Shown: piece after piece, positions 9,614 through 18,586 of the stretch
How positions within the stretch are numbered: the first letter of the stretch is position 1
Layout of the letters: every line of letters starts with the position of its first letter
Origin: Jidongwangia harbinensis
GTDB lineage: Bacteria; Actinomycetota; Actinomycetes; Mycobacteriales; Micromonosporaceae
Length of the DNA: 64,000 bases
Assembly (NCBI RefSeq): GCF_020216025.1
Contig: NZ_JAIWNC010000002.1
Location: 62,001 to 126,000, forward strand
Direction: 5' to 3'
Translations under genes and position numbers: made by a program
The notes under the pieces: model-generated
Told to the model about the DNA's origin: nothing
Seen by the model: the letters and a program-made list of their open reading frames with translations, nothing else
The model's database searches: none

Positions 9614-10900
9614 TCAGCGGGGCGGGATCTTCTCCCGGGAGACGGCCTCCACCAGGTTGTCGGCGAAGGCGTCGGGATCACGGGTACGCACGTATGTCGC
9701 GACCGCGTCGTAGAAGCCCTCCTGGAAGCGCGGGCTCATCGCCTCGCCGTGGGCCACCGACAGCAGCACCGGGGACGCCCAGAAGCTGGCCGAGGCGTTG
9801 CGCTGGTACGGCGGCAGCGTACTGACGTCGACGTTGCGCCAGACCGGCACCGAGCCCTTCGCCTGGTTGAACGCCAGCTGGGTGGCCGGGTCGCCGATGT
9901 CGCCGAGGAACGTCAGCGCGTTGCGGGCGTTGCCGGCCCTGGTGGCGGCGACGAAGACGTCGACGACCGCGAGGAAACCGTCCTGGGTGCCCGGGAACGG
10001 CACGGCTCCGAAGCCGGTGCCCTCGGTGGCGCCACCGGCGATCAGCTCGCCGTACACCGAGTCGTTCATGGACAGGTACCCGCATCCGCCGGTGGCCAGC
10101 CGTTTCGCGGCCGCGTCCCAGGTCTGCCCGCCCGCCTCCGGGTCGGCGTAGGTGAGTACCGTGCCGAACGTGGCGAGCGCGGTGTCCACCGGCCGGCCGC
10201 GCCAGTCCAGCTCGTCCGCGACCATCCGCTGCCAGCCGTCGGTGCCGAGCGAGCCGAGCAGGATGTTCTCGAACAGTTCGACGGTGGTGAACGGGTCCCT
10301 GCCGCCGAGGCAGAGGGCGGTGGCGCCGGACGCCTTCACCTTCGCCAGGTCGGCCAGGAAGGTGGCGAGCGGGTAGCCGGCCGCGGGCGGGGTGACGCCG
10401 GCCCTGCGGAGCACCTCGGTGTTGAACCACAGCACGTTGCTGCGGTGGGCGCCGGTCGGTACCCCGTACGGCTTGCCGTCGCGCTGCAGGGACGCCAGGA
10501 CGGTGGGGTGCATCGTCGCGCGCAGGTTGCGGCCGTCGAAGACCGAGGTGAGGTCCCGGACGGCGCCGCGTTCGGCGTACCCCTGGACGGATTTGCCGTT
10601 GAAGGTCTGCCAGACGTCGGGTGGGTCGCCGTTCTGCAGGCGACGGGCGAGTTCCACCACGGCCTGCGATCCGGCGCCGCCGGTGACCGCGCCGTTGACC
10701 ACCTCGGCGTCGGGGGCGGTGCGGCGGAACGCGGCGAGCAGCGTCTCCAGCGCGGCCGCCTCGGAGCCGGACGTCCACCAGGACACCACCTCCAGCTGCC
10801 TGGTCTCGGTCGCCGTGCTGGTGGGTTCCGCGGAACCGCAGGCGCCGGCGGCCAGCGTCAGGACCGCGGTGGCCGCGGCGGCGAGGCGCCGGGCGGTCAT
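9614..10900 (-). CDS. Extracellular solute-binding lipoprotein, sugar type (family 1)
   Basis: A 428-residue lipoprotein: start MTARRLAAAATAVLTLAAGACGSAE with a lipobox ending at Cys-20. The rest has the family 1 sugar-binding look (LEVVSWWTSGSEAAALETLLAAFRR near the start, PPDVWQTFNG, then PYGVPTGAHRSNVLWFNTEVLRRAG, and C-terminal GNARNALTFLGDIGDPATQLAFNQAKGSVPV). Such proteins normally deliver oligosaccharides to an ABC permease. Here the ATG overlaps the stop of the upstream MFS transporter gene (ATGA) and no ABC permease or ATPase gene is nearby, an unusual partnership. Confidence 0.88.
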   Translation of the reverse strand: MTARRLAAAATAVLTLAAGACGSAEPTSTATETRQLEVVSWWTSGSEAAALETLLAAFRRTAPDAEVVNGAVTGGAGSQAVVELARRLQNGDPPDVWQTFNGKSVQGYAERGAVRDLTSVFDGRNLRATMHPTVLASLQRDGKPYGVPTGAHRSNVLWFNTEVLRRAGVTPPAAGYPLATFLADLAKVKASGATALCLGGRDPFTTVELFENILLGSLGTDGWQRMVADELDWRGRPVDTALATFGTVLTYADPEAGGQTWDAAAKRLATGGCGYLSMNDSVYGELIAGGATEGTGFGAVPFPGTQDGFLAVVDVFVAATRAGNARNALTFLGDIGDPATQLAFNQAKGSVPVWRNVDVSTLPPYQRNASASFWASPVLLSVAHGEAMSPRFQEGFYDAVATYVRTRDPDAFADNLVEAVSREKIPPR

Positions 10901-12231
10901 GCCGGGCTCCCGGCGGGCGTGCCGGACCCGGCCCGGAGGTCGTACAGCGCGTAGAGCCCGACGACGGCGAAGCAGACCGCCGGGACGATGAACGAGATGG
11001 CCGCGCTCGTGGCGTCCACCAGCGCGCCCTGCACCAGCGGCAGGATCGCGCCGCCCACGATCGCCATGACCAGGCCCGCGGCGCCGAACTTCGTCGCCGG
11101 GCCCAGGCCCTTGAGCGCCACGCCGTAGATCGTCGGGAACATCAGCGACAGACAGAACGAGAGGGCGACCACCGCGATGACTCCGGCCAGGTTGGGGCTC
11201 ACCATCGCGAAGACGCAGAGCCCGACGGCGAGGAAGGCGAGGATGGCGAGGACCGTGGTGGCGCGCACGCGCCCGATCACCCAGGTCATCAGGAAGCGCG
11301 AGCCGAGGAAGACCAGCAGGCTGAGCTGGAGGTAGAAGCCGCCCTTCTCCAGGCTGCCGCCGAGCGCCTGCTGCACGTACTGGATCAGGAAGGTCCACGC
11401 GCACACCTGCGCCGCGACGTTGAAGAACTGGGCGATCACCCCGTAGCGGTACCGCTTGGTGTGCCACAGCACCCGGAACAGCCCGGCGGTGCCGCCGGCG
11501 TGCGGACCGGCGTCGGGGAACTCCTCGACGATCGGCGGCGCCTTCTGGCTGGCGATGGCGATCGCGATGAAAATCAACAGGAACGCCAGACCGAGGTACG
11601 GGCCCATGACGGCGCCGAGTTCGCCGGCCCGGATCGTCTGCAGCTGCGCCGGGGACAGCGTTGCGATGTCCACCGGATCGGACAGCTTGGGCAGGATCAG
11701 GGTGGAGGCGAGCAGCACGCCGATGTTCGTACCGACGGGGTTGAACGCCTGGGCGAAGTTGAGCCGCCGGGTCGCGGTCTGTTCCGGGCCGAGCGAGAGG
11801 ACGTACGGATTGGCGGAGGTCTCCAGGATCGAGCAGCCGGCCGCGATCGCGAACAGCGCCAGCAGGAACGCCTCGTACGTCATGATCTTGCTGGCCGGGT
11901 AGAACGCGAACGCGCCGGCCGCGGCCAGCAGCAGTCCGGTGAGGATGCCGGTCTTGTAGCCGAAGCGCTGGTTGAGGAACGCGGCCGGCAGGGCCAGCAG
12001 GAAGTACGCGCCGAAGTACGCCAGCTGCACCAGCGACGCCTGGAAGGTGCTCATGTCGAAGATGCGCTGGAAGCCCGCCACCATCGGGGTGGTCAGGTCC
12101 TGCGCGATGCCCCAGGCGGTGAAGCAGCTGATCAGGGCGATGAAGAGCAGGAGCCGTCCGCGGGCCAGGAGCGGCGGGCTCTTGCCGGGCTGTGTCTCGG
12201 CGGTGACCGAGACCGGTGCGGCGCTGGCCAT
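10897..12231 (-). CDS. MFS sugar transporter, FucP-like
   Basis: A 444-residue, 12-helix major facilitator. The ATG at 12231 (MASAAPVSVTAET) is preceded by GAGGAG at good spacing, better than the upstream alternatives. After a cytoplasmic lead come FIALISCFTAWGIAQDLTTPMVAGFQRIF and LVQLAYFGAYFLLALPAAFLNQRFGYKTGILTGLLL, the pattern of the fucose/glucose-galactose:H+ symporter group, and ETSANPYVLSLGPEQTATRRLNFAQAFNPVGTNIG, its strongest family signature. It probably imports a hexose or deoxyhexose with protons. It is first in a two-gene operon with the solute-binding lipoprotein. Confidence 0.9.
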   Translation of the reverse strand: MASAAPVSVTAETQPGKSPPLLARGRLLLFIALISCFTAWGIAQDLTTPMVAGFQRIFDMSTFQASLVQLAYFGAYFLLALPAAFLNQRFGYKTGILTGLLLAAAGAFAFYPASKIMTYEAFLLALFAIAAGCSILETSANPYVLSLGPEQTATRRLNFAQAFNPVGTNIGVLLASTLILPKLSDPVDIATLSPAQLQTIRAGELGAVMGPYLGLAFLLIFIAIAIASQKAPPIVEEFPDAGPHAGGTAGLFRVLWHTKRYRYGVIAQFFNVAAQVCAWTFLIQYVQQALGGSLEKGGFYLQLSLLVFLGSRFLMTWVIGRVRATTVLAILAFLAVGLCVFAMVSPNLAGVIAVVALSFCLSLMFPTIYGVALKGLGPATKFGAAGLVMAIVGGAILPLVQGALVDATSAAISFIVPAVCFAVVGLYALYDLRAGSGTPAGSPA

Positions 12232-12381
12232 CTGCGCTCCTCGGGGAGTTGCACGCGGGCGTTCATCGCGCCTTATCGATGAATTCGGAAGGTAACCCAT
12301 CCACTACACAGAGCCAAGTGGAGGGCGGGGCCGCCGCGGCGAACCCGCGCCTTCTGAAAAAACGTCGTCCCGGGGTGCGTC

Positions 12382-12409
12382 TGCCACCAAGTTGACTGAC
12401 CAGGTGGCA
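12382..12409. promoter_or_regulatory. Inverted repeat between the MFS and sulfotransferase genes
   Basis: A perfect 7-bp inverted repeat, TGCCACC - 14 bases - GGTGGCA. The spacer contains TTGACT (12392-12397), a possible -35 for the rightward sulfotransferase gene. The layout suits a dimeric repressor covering a promoter, but no regulator gene is adjacent. Confidence 0.35.
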
Positions 12410-12462
12410 ATTCCGTCCTACCCTCGGCCCATCGAGTTCCGCCGATCAGCGGAGGGGATGGC

Positions 12463-13365
12463 GTGAGGCAGCCGACGGCGCGCTACCAGAACCTGCTCAT
12501 GGACAGCGCCCGCTGGAGGGAGGTGGAGTTCCGCGACGGCGACATCGTGATCTCCACGCCACCCAAGTGCGGCACCACCTGGACGCAGATGATCTGTGCG
12601 CTCCTGATCTTCCAGTCCGTGGACTTCCCCGCCCCGCTGGACCAGATGTCGCTCTGGCCGGACATGCTGACCCGGCGCCAGGACGACATTCTGGGCGCTC
12701 TGCGGCGGCAGCGGCACCGGCGGTTCATCAAGACCCACACCCCGCTCGACGGCCTGCCGTTCGACGAGCGGGTCACCTACCTCTGCGTGGGCCGGGACCC
12801 GCGCGACGCCGCCATCTCCTGGGACCACCACACCGCCAACGCGGACATGGACAAGGTGATGGCCATGCGTGCCGAGGCGGTCGGCCCGGTGCCGCCGGGC
12901 GGGGACCTGCCGGCGGCACCGGAGTCGCTGCGCGACCGGTTCTGGGCCTGGGTCGACGACGACGACGTCCTCATCGGCCTGGCCCCGATGCTCCGGCACC
13001 TGTCGCAGTTCTGGGCCGAGCGGCACCGGGCCAACGTGGTGCTGCTGCACTACGACGACCTGCGCACCGACCTGCCCGGGCAGATGCGTGCGCTCGCCGC
13101 GCGCCTGCACATCGAGGTGGCGGAGGAGCGGTGGCCCGAACTGGTCCGGGCCGCCACCTTCGACTACATGCGCGGCCGGGCCCGGCAGTACGCACCGGAC
13201 CTGGCCATCTGGCGCGACCCGGACCGCTTCTTCCACCGCGGCTCCACCGGACAGTGGCGGGACCTGCTGGACGCCGACGACCTGCGGCGGTATCAGAAGC
13301 GGGTGGCCGAGCTGGCGGAGGCCGACCTGGCCGCCTGGGTGCACCGCGGGCTGACGGCCGACTGA
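12463..13365 (+). CDS. PAPS-dependent sulfotransferase
   Basis: A 300-residue cytosolic sulfotransferase-fold enzyme. The 5'-phosphosulfate loop STPPKCGTTWTQ (residues 31-42, Lys-35) and the 3'-phosphate site GRDPRDAAIS are clear, and the C-terminal RKGxxGDW-like region appears as RGSTGQWRDLL. It transfers sulfate from PAPS to a hydroxyl or amine, as in sulfated lipids or natural products. The GTG start at 12463 follows GGAGGGG; the ATG six bases before it is stopped at once. It stands alone, convergent with the protease gene (3 bp between stops). Acceptor unknown. Confidence 0.9.
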   Translation: MRQPTARYQNLLMDSARWREVEFRDGDIVISTPPKCGTTWTQMICALLIFQSVDFPAPLDQMSLWPDMLTRRQDDILGALRRQRHRRFIKTHTPLDGLPFDERVTYLCVGRDPRDAAISWDHHTANADMDKVMAMRAEAVGPVPPGGDLPAAPESLRDRFWAWVDDDDVLIGLAPMLRHLSQFWAERHRANVVLLHYDDLRTDLPGQMRALAARLHIEVAEERWPELVRAATFDYMRGRARQYAPDLAIWRDPDRFFHRGSTGQWRDLLDADDLRRYQKRVAELAEADLAAWVHRGLTAD

Positions 13366-13368
13366 GCC

Positions 13369-14634
13369 CTACCGGGTCGCCGGCGTGACGCCGAAGTCCC
13401 GCCACGCCGTGCCGAAGTCCTGGAAGCCGAGCCGGGCACCGGCGACGCGGGTGGTGGTGCCCTTGGCGATCAGCCGCCCACTGCCGGAGACGGCGTAGAC
13501 CGGTCCGCCGCTGTCGCCGGGCCGGGCCGCGGTCTGGCCGTTGGTCTGCTCGGCCTCGACGAGGTCCTCCCGGTCGGCGTAGAAGAACAGCACCTTGAGG
13601 TTGCAGACCGGCCCGCCGACCTGCCGGGAACTGGTGACGCCGGACTGGCAGAGATACTCGCCGACGAACGTCCACCCCCAGCCCTCCACCGCCGTCATGG
13701 CGTTGTCGGCCGGGCCGCCCACGTAGACCAGTCCGTCGACGCCGGTGGTGGGTACGAGTGCCACGTCGTGGTCCTGGTGGCGCGGTCCCACGGTGCCGAT
13801 GAACTCGCCGCGGGCGTCCTGGATCCGGTGGCCGGACTGTCCGCAGTGCGCCGCGGTCAGCAGGTAGCTGGTGCCGCCCGAGCGCACCCCGAAGCCCGCG
13901 GTGCAGGCGGTCGACTGGTTCGTGTTCACGATCGTCGCGCCGCCCTTCCACGGTGCCTGGTCGTCGTCCCGGCTGACCGGCCGCAGGGGTTCCTCGGCCA
14001 CCACCCGGACCGGCACCCCGGCGTCGGCGAGGGCGGTGACGGCCGGCGTCCGGCCGTCCGGCCGGACGCCGGCGACCAGGCCGCTGCCGTCCGGGCCCAG
14101 CTTGATGCTGTGCACCGCGGTGCCGCCGCGCCCGCTCCGAATCCGCGCGGCGGCGGCCCGGAGTTCGGCGAGGGTGTGTGCGGCCGGCCGCAGGCGGATC
14201 GGCGCGATGCCGGACGCCCGGGCCACCACGGTGGCCATCGCGGCGGGGACCGGGCCCTTCCACCACAGTGCCACGTGACCGTCGGCGAGCGTGATGCCCG
14301 CGTACCCGGGGTGCCGGTGGCGTTCGATCTCCCAGCGGAGCTGGGTGGCCGCCGCCACGAGCGGTCGCTGCCGGTGCATCCGGGCCTGGTCGGCGGCGGA
14401 CAGCCCGGCCCGGTCGAGCGGACCGGCGGCGGGGACGGCGGCCCGGTCGAACCGGCCGGGTTCGGGGACGGCGGCCCGGTCGAACCGGCCGGGTTCGGGG
14501 ACGGCGGCCCGGTCGAACCGGCCGGGTTCGGGGACGGCGGCCCGGACGGGACTGCCGGAGAGGGGCGCGCCCAGGGTGAGGGCGACGGCGGTGACGAGGA
14601 CGGTGCGGACGGGTCGTGACAACGATGTCAGCAC
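13369..14634 (-). CDS. Secreted trypsin-like (S1 family) serine protease
   Basis: A 421-residue preproprotein. The GTG at 14634 is chosen because AAGGAG lies 9 bases upstream; a TTG three codons earlier sits directly against that site. A signal peptide (VRTVLVTAVALTLGAPLSGSPVRA) is followed by three tandem copies of an 11-residue AAVPEPGRFDR repeat, a propeptide-like region and the protease domain. The catalytic triad is intact: His in LLTAAHCG, Asp in HDVALVP, Ser in RPGDSGGPVY. It resembles alpha-lytic/streptogrisin-type actinobacterial proteases with an N-terminal pro region. Target unknown. Confidence 0.88.
   Translation of the reverse strand: MLTSLSRPVRTVLVTAVALTLGAPLSGSPVRAAVPEPGRFDRAAVPEPGRFDRAAVPEPGRFDRAAVPAAGPLDRAGLSAADQARMHRQRPLVAAATQLRWEIERHRHPGYAGITLADGHVALWWKGPVPAAMATVVARASGIAPIRLRPAAHTLAELRAAAARIRSGRGGTAVHSIKLGPDGSGLVAGVRPDGRTPAVTALADAGVPVRVVAEEPLRPVSRDDDQAPWKGGATIVNTNQSTACTAGFGVRSGGTSYLLTAAHCGQSGHRIQDARGEFIGTVGPRHQDHDVALVPTTGVDGLVYVGGPADNAMTAVEGWGWTFVGEYLCQSGVTSSRQVGGPVCNLKVLFFYADREDLVEAEQTNGQTAARPGDSGGPVYAVSGSGRLIAKGTTTRVAGARLGFQDFGTAWRDFGVTPATR
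14438..14548 (-). repeat. 33-bp tandem repeat inside the protease gene
   Basis: Three identical 33-bp units at 14438-14470, 14471-14503 and 14504-14536, followed by the first bases of a fourth. They encode the repeated VPEPGRFDR segment just after the signal peptide; a diverged copy (PAAGPLDRAG) follows in the protein. The perfect identity means recent expansion, and copy number probably varies between strains. Confidence 0.95.
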
Positions 14635-14798
14635 ATCGATCAACTCCTTCGGTCAGTCGGGGGATCCTGGGGGAGGCGATTGACGAAAATCGATGTACCG
14701 AGCAGGTTACCTCTTATAAAACAAAGTTTCCAGATAGCTCCTCGTGGACGTATCCGCACCCTCTGTCGGTGTTGCGCGCCCTGCCTACCGTGCGCCGA

Positions 14799-15623
14799 AT
14801 GATCTTGACGCCGTTGCGCCGAACCCTGGTCGCCGTCGCCGCCGTCTGCGTGCTGCCGGTGGGTGCCTGTCACACCGACCGGACGACCGCCGCCCCGGTG
14901 CCGCCCCCCGGCCGGTCCGCCGCGGCGTCCCACGCCCCGGCCACCACCCCGCCGGTGGCCGTGCGCCCGGTCGGCTGGTCGCTCGACGACGTACCGCGTT
15001 TCCCGCCCGCGCCCGCACCCGAGCCGATCAGCCTGCCCGCCGGCCGGACCGTGCCCTACCTGTCCCGGCTGCCGGTGCAGCAGCCGGTCGCGTTCCTGAC
15101 CATCGACGACGGGCACATCAAGTCGCCGGAAGCGGTGAAACTGCTGGCCGCCGCGCGGGTGCCGGTCACCCTGTTCCTCACCGTCGACGCCATCAGCGAC
15201 GACGTCCCGTACTTCGCCCGCCTGCAGAAACACGGTGCCGTGGTGGAGGCGCACACGATCACCCACACCGAGTTGCGGGGGAAGTCCTACCAGCGGCAGC
15301 GGCACGAGATCTGCGGCTCGGCGGACCGGCTCGCCCAGTGGTACGGGCGCCGGCCGGTGCTGTTCCGTCCGCCGTACGGCACCAAGGACGCCACCACCCT
15401 GCGCGCCGCCAAGGACTGCGGCATGCGTGCCGCCTTCATGTGGAAGCAGACCGTGCACAAGGGCAAAGTGCGCTACCAGGAGGGGCACCGTGTCCAGCGT
15501 GGGGACATCATCCTGATGCACTTCCGGAAGGACTTCGTGAAGGACTTCCTCGGCGCGCTGAAGGCGATCAAGAAGGCCGGCCTCACCCCGGCCCTGCTCG
15601 AGGACTACGTCCCGACACCGTGA
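14799..15623 (+). CDS. Polysaccharide deacetylase (NodB-like) lipoprotein
   Basis: A 274-residue exported protein. The signal segment RRTLVAVAAVCVLPVGAC ends in a lipobox-like VGAC, so it is probably a lipoprotein. The NodB domain starts at about residue 100: VAFLTIDDGHIKSPEAVKLL (motif TIDDG instead of TFDDG), EAHTITHTEL (H-x-x-x-H metal site), RPPYGTKD (R-P-P-Y), and HFRKDF near the end. These are the zinc-binding and catalytic segments of CE4 deacetylases acting on peptidoglycan or chitin. The ATG at 14799 was chosen; a GTG two codons upstream is equally possible. It stands alone, divergent from the protease gene. Confidence 0.85.
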   Translation: MILTPLRRTLVAVAAVCVLPVGACHTDRTTAAPVPPPGRSAAASHAPATTPPVAVRPVGWSLDDVPRFPPAPAPEPISLPAGRTVPYLSRLPVQQPVAFLTIDDGHIKSPEAVKLLAAARVPVTLFLTVDAISDDVPYFARLQKHGAVVEAHTITHTELRGKSYQRQRHEICGSADRLAQWYGRRPVLFRPPYGTKDATTLRAAKDCGMRAAFMWKQTVHKGKVRYQEGHRVQRGDIILMHFRKDFVKDFLGALKAIKKAGLTPALLEDYVPTP

Positions 15624-15684
15624 CACGCGCCCCGCGGGCCCGTTCGCGATGCGGTCCGGGCAGTGGGATCTCTAAGGTGAGCGC

Positions 15685-16830
15685 ATGCCTGCTGCCACGC
15701 TGAGTTCCAGAAAGACCCGGGCCGCCCTGCGCGCCTCGGCGCTGATCTCGTTCCAGATGCTGCTGGTGCTGCTGCTGGCCTGGGTGATGCTCTGGATCCT
15801 GGGCCGGATGTGGTCGGTGATCTGGCCGCTCGTGGTGGCCTTGCTGCTCACCACGCTCACCTGGCCGGCCGCCCGGTTCCTGCGCCGGCACGGCTGGCGT
15901 CCCGCCCTGGCCGCGTCCGTGGTCACCCTGACGTTCCTGCTGATCGCGGCCGGCACCGTGGTGCTGATCGCGGTGCCGGTGGCGTCGCAGTCCGGCGAAC
16001 TCGCCACCGGCGTGGTCGAGGGCATCCAGCAGCTGCGGGAATGGGCCTCCGGGCCGCCGCTGAACATCGGCGACGACCAGGTGACCAGTGCGTTCGACGC
16101 CGGCATCGCCCGGGTCCAGGACAGCGTGGGTACGATCCTCACCGCCACCGTGACCGGGGTGGGCACCGTGGTCAACGGCCTGGTCACCACCGTACTCGCG
16201 CTGTTTCTGATGTTCTTCTTCCTGAAGGACGGCCCGCGGTTCCTCCCGTGGTTCGCCCGCCAGCTCCCCGGCCGCCTCGCCGTGGACGTGCCCACCGTGG
16301 CGGAGCGCGGCTGGGACACCCTCGGCGCGTTCGTCCGGTCCCAGGCCCTCGTCGGCCTGCTCGACGCCCTGTTCATCGGCCTCGGCCTGTGGATCGTCGG
16401 CGTGCCCCTGGTGCTCCCGCTGGCCGTGCTGACGTTCGTGTCCGCGTTCGTGCCGATCATCGGCGCGCTGTTCGCCGGATTCGTCGCGGTGCTGATCGCG
16501 CTGGTGTCGAACGGCTGGACGGACGCGCTGATCGTGCTGGCCATCATCGTCGTGGTCCAACAGCTCGAGGGCAACGTGTTCCAGCCCATCGTGCAGAGCC
16601 GCGGCCTCGGCCTGCACGCGGCGGTGGTCCTGCTCGCGGTCACGCTGGGCGGCAGCCTGGCCGGGATCGTCGGCAGCCTGCTGGCGGTGCCGGTCGCGGC
16701 GCTGATCGCGGTGATCTGGAACTACCTGCGCGAGCAGCTCAGCGACGTTACGGAGGAGCCGGCACCCGACGAGCCGGACCCGGTGGAGCCGGACGCCGGC
16801 CCGGTCGTGACCACGGAGCAGCCGGCCTGA
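15685..16830 (+). CDS. AI-2E family (PerM-like) membrane permease
   Basis: A 381-residue protein with about seven to eight membrane helices; the ATG at 15685 follows AAGGTGAG. Typical AI-2E/PerM features: paired N-terminal helices (LLVLLLAWVMLWILGRMWSVIWPLVVALLLTTLTWPAARFL), a central outer region of about 90 residues (QSGELATGVVEGIQQLREWASG), then TVVNGLVTTVLALFLMFFFLKDGPRFL and the conserved VVQQLEGNVFQPIVQSRGLGLHA. The last 30 residues are acidic and Pro-rich. Members export small molecules or act in cation/proton exchange; the substrate here is unknown. Monocistronic. Confidence 0.9.
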   Translation: MPAATLSSRKTRAALRASALISFQMLLVLLLAWVMLWILGRMWSVIWPLVVALLLTTLTWPAARFLRRHGWRPALAASVVTLTFLLIAAGTVVLIAVPVASQSGELATGVVEGIQQLREWASGPPLNIGDDQVTSAFDAGIARVQDSVGTILTATVTGVGTVVNGLVTTVLALFLMFFFLKDGPRFLPWFARQLPGRLAVDVPTVAERGWDTLGAFVRSQALVGLLDALFIGLGLWIVGVPLVLPLAVLTFVSAFVPIIGALFAGFVAVLIALVSNGWTDALIVLAIIVVVQQLEGNVFQPIVQSRGLGLHAAVVLLAVTLGGSLAGIVGSLLAVPVAALIAVIWNYLREQLSDVTEEPAPDEPDPVEPDAGPVVTTEQPA

Positions 16831-17488
16831 CCTGCCGGCCGGCCGGCCTGACTTCGCGCCGTCACCGGCACGGGCGACGGACGCCGGCTGCCGCGGGGGG
16901 CGTTCCAGCGGTACACCAACGTCGTTACAAGCACGGCGGTTTCAAGGGGTGGTTGCGTCGCGGGGTGTTTGCGCTGGTGGTTGAGTAGTGCAGTGAGTGC
17001 TTCGGCTGGGTGCGGACGTCGAGGGTGGCTCCGGTGCGGCGTCGGTACGCCCCACCGAGGCGGCGCAGGCCCCGCTCTGCCCGGGCGCCAAGCAGAACCT
17101 GCAGCCCACCGCTAGCGACGCCCGCACCCTCGGCGTCGGGCTAAAGCCCCGAACCCTCGGCATTTCGCTAGCGCCGGTAACGGTGCCGGTAGCCGCGGCC
17201 GCGAATGTGGAACACCCTACGGTGGCCGACGCGGAGTCGTTTGCTCCGTGGGTTCAGTGGGATGGCTGCTACCTGCACTCCGCGCATACGTGTGCGCAGC
17301 GCCGGACGTTCATCTCGCAGACGTACGACATCCCGATCAGGTACCTTCGGTGCGACACGGTCCAGTATGGAATTCCGCCATGCACGACAACCCGGTGGAT
17401 GCTGATGGTCGACGCCGGCAGGCCGGGTCCGAGGGTAGCCCCTGCCGCGGTGTCGACGCGATCCGCCGAGGCGCAGCTATGCTGAATC
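16831..17488. other. Gene-poor stretch with a possible degenerate reading frame
   Basis: No gene can be called with confidence. One frame on the + strand (16997-17485) stays open for 162 codons with fair third-position GC in its second half (WDGCYLHSAHTCAQRR), but it has no ribosome site and resembles nothing I know. Around 17110-17175 there are two CGCTAGCG palindromes 55 bp apart, two copies of ACCCTCGGC and a GGGCTAAAGCCC mini-hairpin. The stretch is the left part of a degraded region that runs to the recombinase remnant. Confidence 0.4.
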
Positions 17489-17525
17489 GTGTTTCCGAAT
17501 CGTATTTCAACGGCTGGTGATCCTC

Positions 17526-17562
17526 CCTGGTTGCCCCTCGTCGTGGACGAGGGGCAACCAGG
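17526..17562. repeat. Perfect 17-bp inverted repeat (hairpin)
   Basis: A 17-base arm (17526-17542, CCTGGTTGCCCCTCGTC) is followed by a three-base loop (GTG) and its exact complement (17546-17562). The stem is stable enough to act as a terminator, but no T-run follows on either strand. It could also be a remnant end of a mobile element. It sits at the start of the hypothetical gene below and argues against the upstream start of that gene. Confidence 0.8.
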
Positions 17563-17575
17563 CAGGGCTGGGGGT

Positions 17576-17923
17576 GTGCTGTTGCGGATCGGACAACGTA
17601 CGGTGCTGGTCGCCGACGACGGTTCGGTTGTCACATCCAACGGCACTCCGGTTTCCGCAACACTTGCGGTGCCTCTGGCCGGCTCTCGACTCCACCAGGA
17701 AACTCTCCATGGTCGACGTGTGACCGTGTCAGGCGAATTGAAGAATCGCCTATTGGTTGTGGACGCGATCGAACTGCTCGACACCTCCTCCGAGAGAATC
17801 GTTCCGGGCGTCGGCATGAACGATGAGAATTTCGCGGCAGGCTACGATTCCCCAACGGTAGCTGAGCTGCGAATTCCCGCCGAGCGTGACTTACTTGAGA
17901 GCGGGATACTGATCGATGCATAA
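17576..17923 (+). CDS. Hypothetical protein, atypical base composition
   Basis: About 115 residues from the GTG at 17576; the frame is open back to a GTG at 17489, but that version would translate through a perfect hairpin, so the shorter form is preferred with low certainty. The sequence alternates strands (RTVLVADDGSVVTSNGTPVSATLAVPL ... RRVTVSGELKNRLLVVDAIELLD), suggesting a small beta-barrel, and ends ERDLLESGILIDA. I recognise no family. Third-position GC is clearly lower than in neighbouring genes, and it contains a TTA leucine codon near 17891, rare in such genomes. Both fit recent acquisition. Confidence 0.45.
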   Translation: MLLRIGQRTVLVADDGSVVTSNGTPVSATLAVPLAGSRLHQETLHGRRVTVSGELKNRLLVVDAIELLDTSSERIVPGVGMNDENFAAGYDSPTVAELRIPAERDLLESGILIDA

Positions 17924-18093
17924 TCTTCAATTGCAGGCGGTCATAACCCTGTTGCATCTACCGACCGCCCTGGCGCGCGCTCTTGCTCGGTTCCCAGCCG
18001 AGGCGGTGAGTATCCGGGCGCTCATCGCGCCGGTCTGATCAGGCCGGACGGTCGTCGCCTGAACGTGGCGCCGATGAGGGCCCTCCTTCGTCT

Positions 18094-18500
18094 CTATCGC
18101 CGTCGGCACCTCATCGCGCGAGCCGGATGTCGCGTTCCGGCAGAGTGGTGCAGGCCCTCATCCAACCCGGCGGCCCGCCGAGCCAGCACGAACGCCTCAC
18201 TGATCGAGCGCGGCGACAGCTGCCCGACCCGTTCGCTCACCCACAACGCCGGGTGCCGACCCGGCGAGAAATGCCGGCTGACCTTACGGTTGCGCCGCAG
18301 ATCCACCAGGTCCACCTTCGACGGCTCCGCGCGCCGGGTGCCGAACGCGTAGACCGTCTTGAGTACCGCCGCGTCCTGCAGCGCCGTCAGAGCACCCTTG
18401 CGGCCCTGACCCCGGACCTTCCCCGGCCGCGCGTCGGCAGCAATGAACTGCTGAACCTCGTCGTAGGACAACGGCCGGCGACGCGGATCGCCGCCCGTTG
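18094..18500 (-). pseudogene. Remnant of a tyrosine recombinase/integrase
   Basis: The frame reads RPLSYDEVQQFIAADAR, GRKGALTALQDAAVLKTVYAFGTRRAEPSKVDLVDLRRNRKV, then jumps to WVSERVGQLSPRSISEAFVLARRAAGLDEGLHHSAGT. This matches the catalytic domain of phage-type integrases (the R of the RHRY tetrad in TRRAE), but the N-terminal DNA-binding part has no start, about 40 residues seem deleted between RKVSRHFSPG and WVSERVG, the HxLRH motif has decayed and the catalytic Tyr is gone. It is therefore non-functional and marks an old integration event. Confidence 0.72.
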
Positions 18501-18586
18501 ATCGGCCACCTGCTCCACAGCCCGGTCGTGTGAAGCAGCTGAATTTCATTGGTGCGCGGTGGATCGGATCACTACGGTTCGCCGGC

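Noticed and set aside
2146..12300. Shared 10-mer GGTAACCCAT at 2146-2155 and 12291-12300, upstream of two sugar-related genes
   Set aside because: Only one 10-base match in 64 kb comparison, different orientation relative to the genes; chance cannot be excluded.
16997..17485. 162-codon open frame with some plausible codons
   Set aside because: No ribosome site, no family resemblance and mixed composition; described as part of a gene-poor stretch instead.
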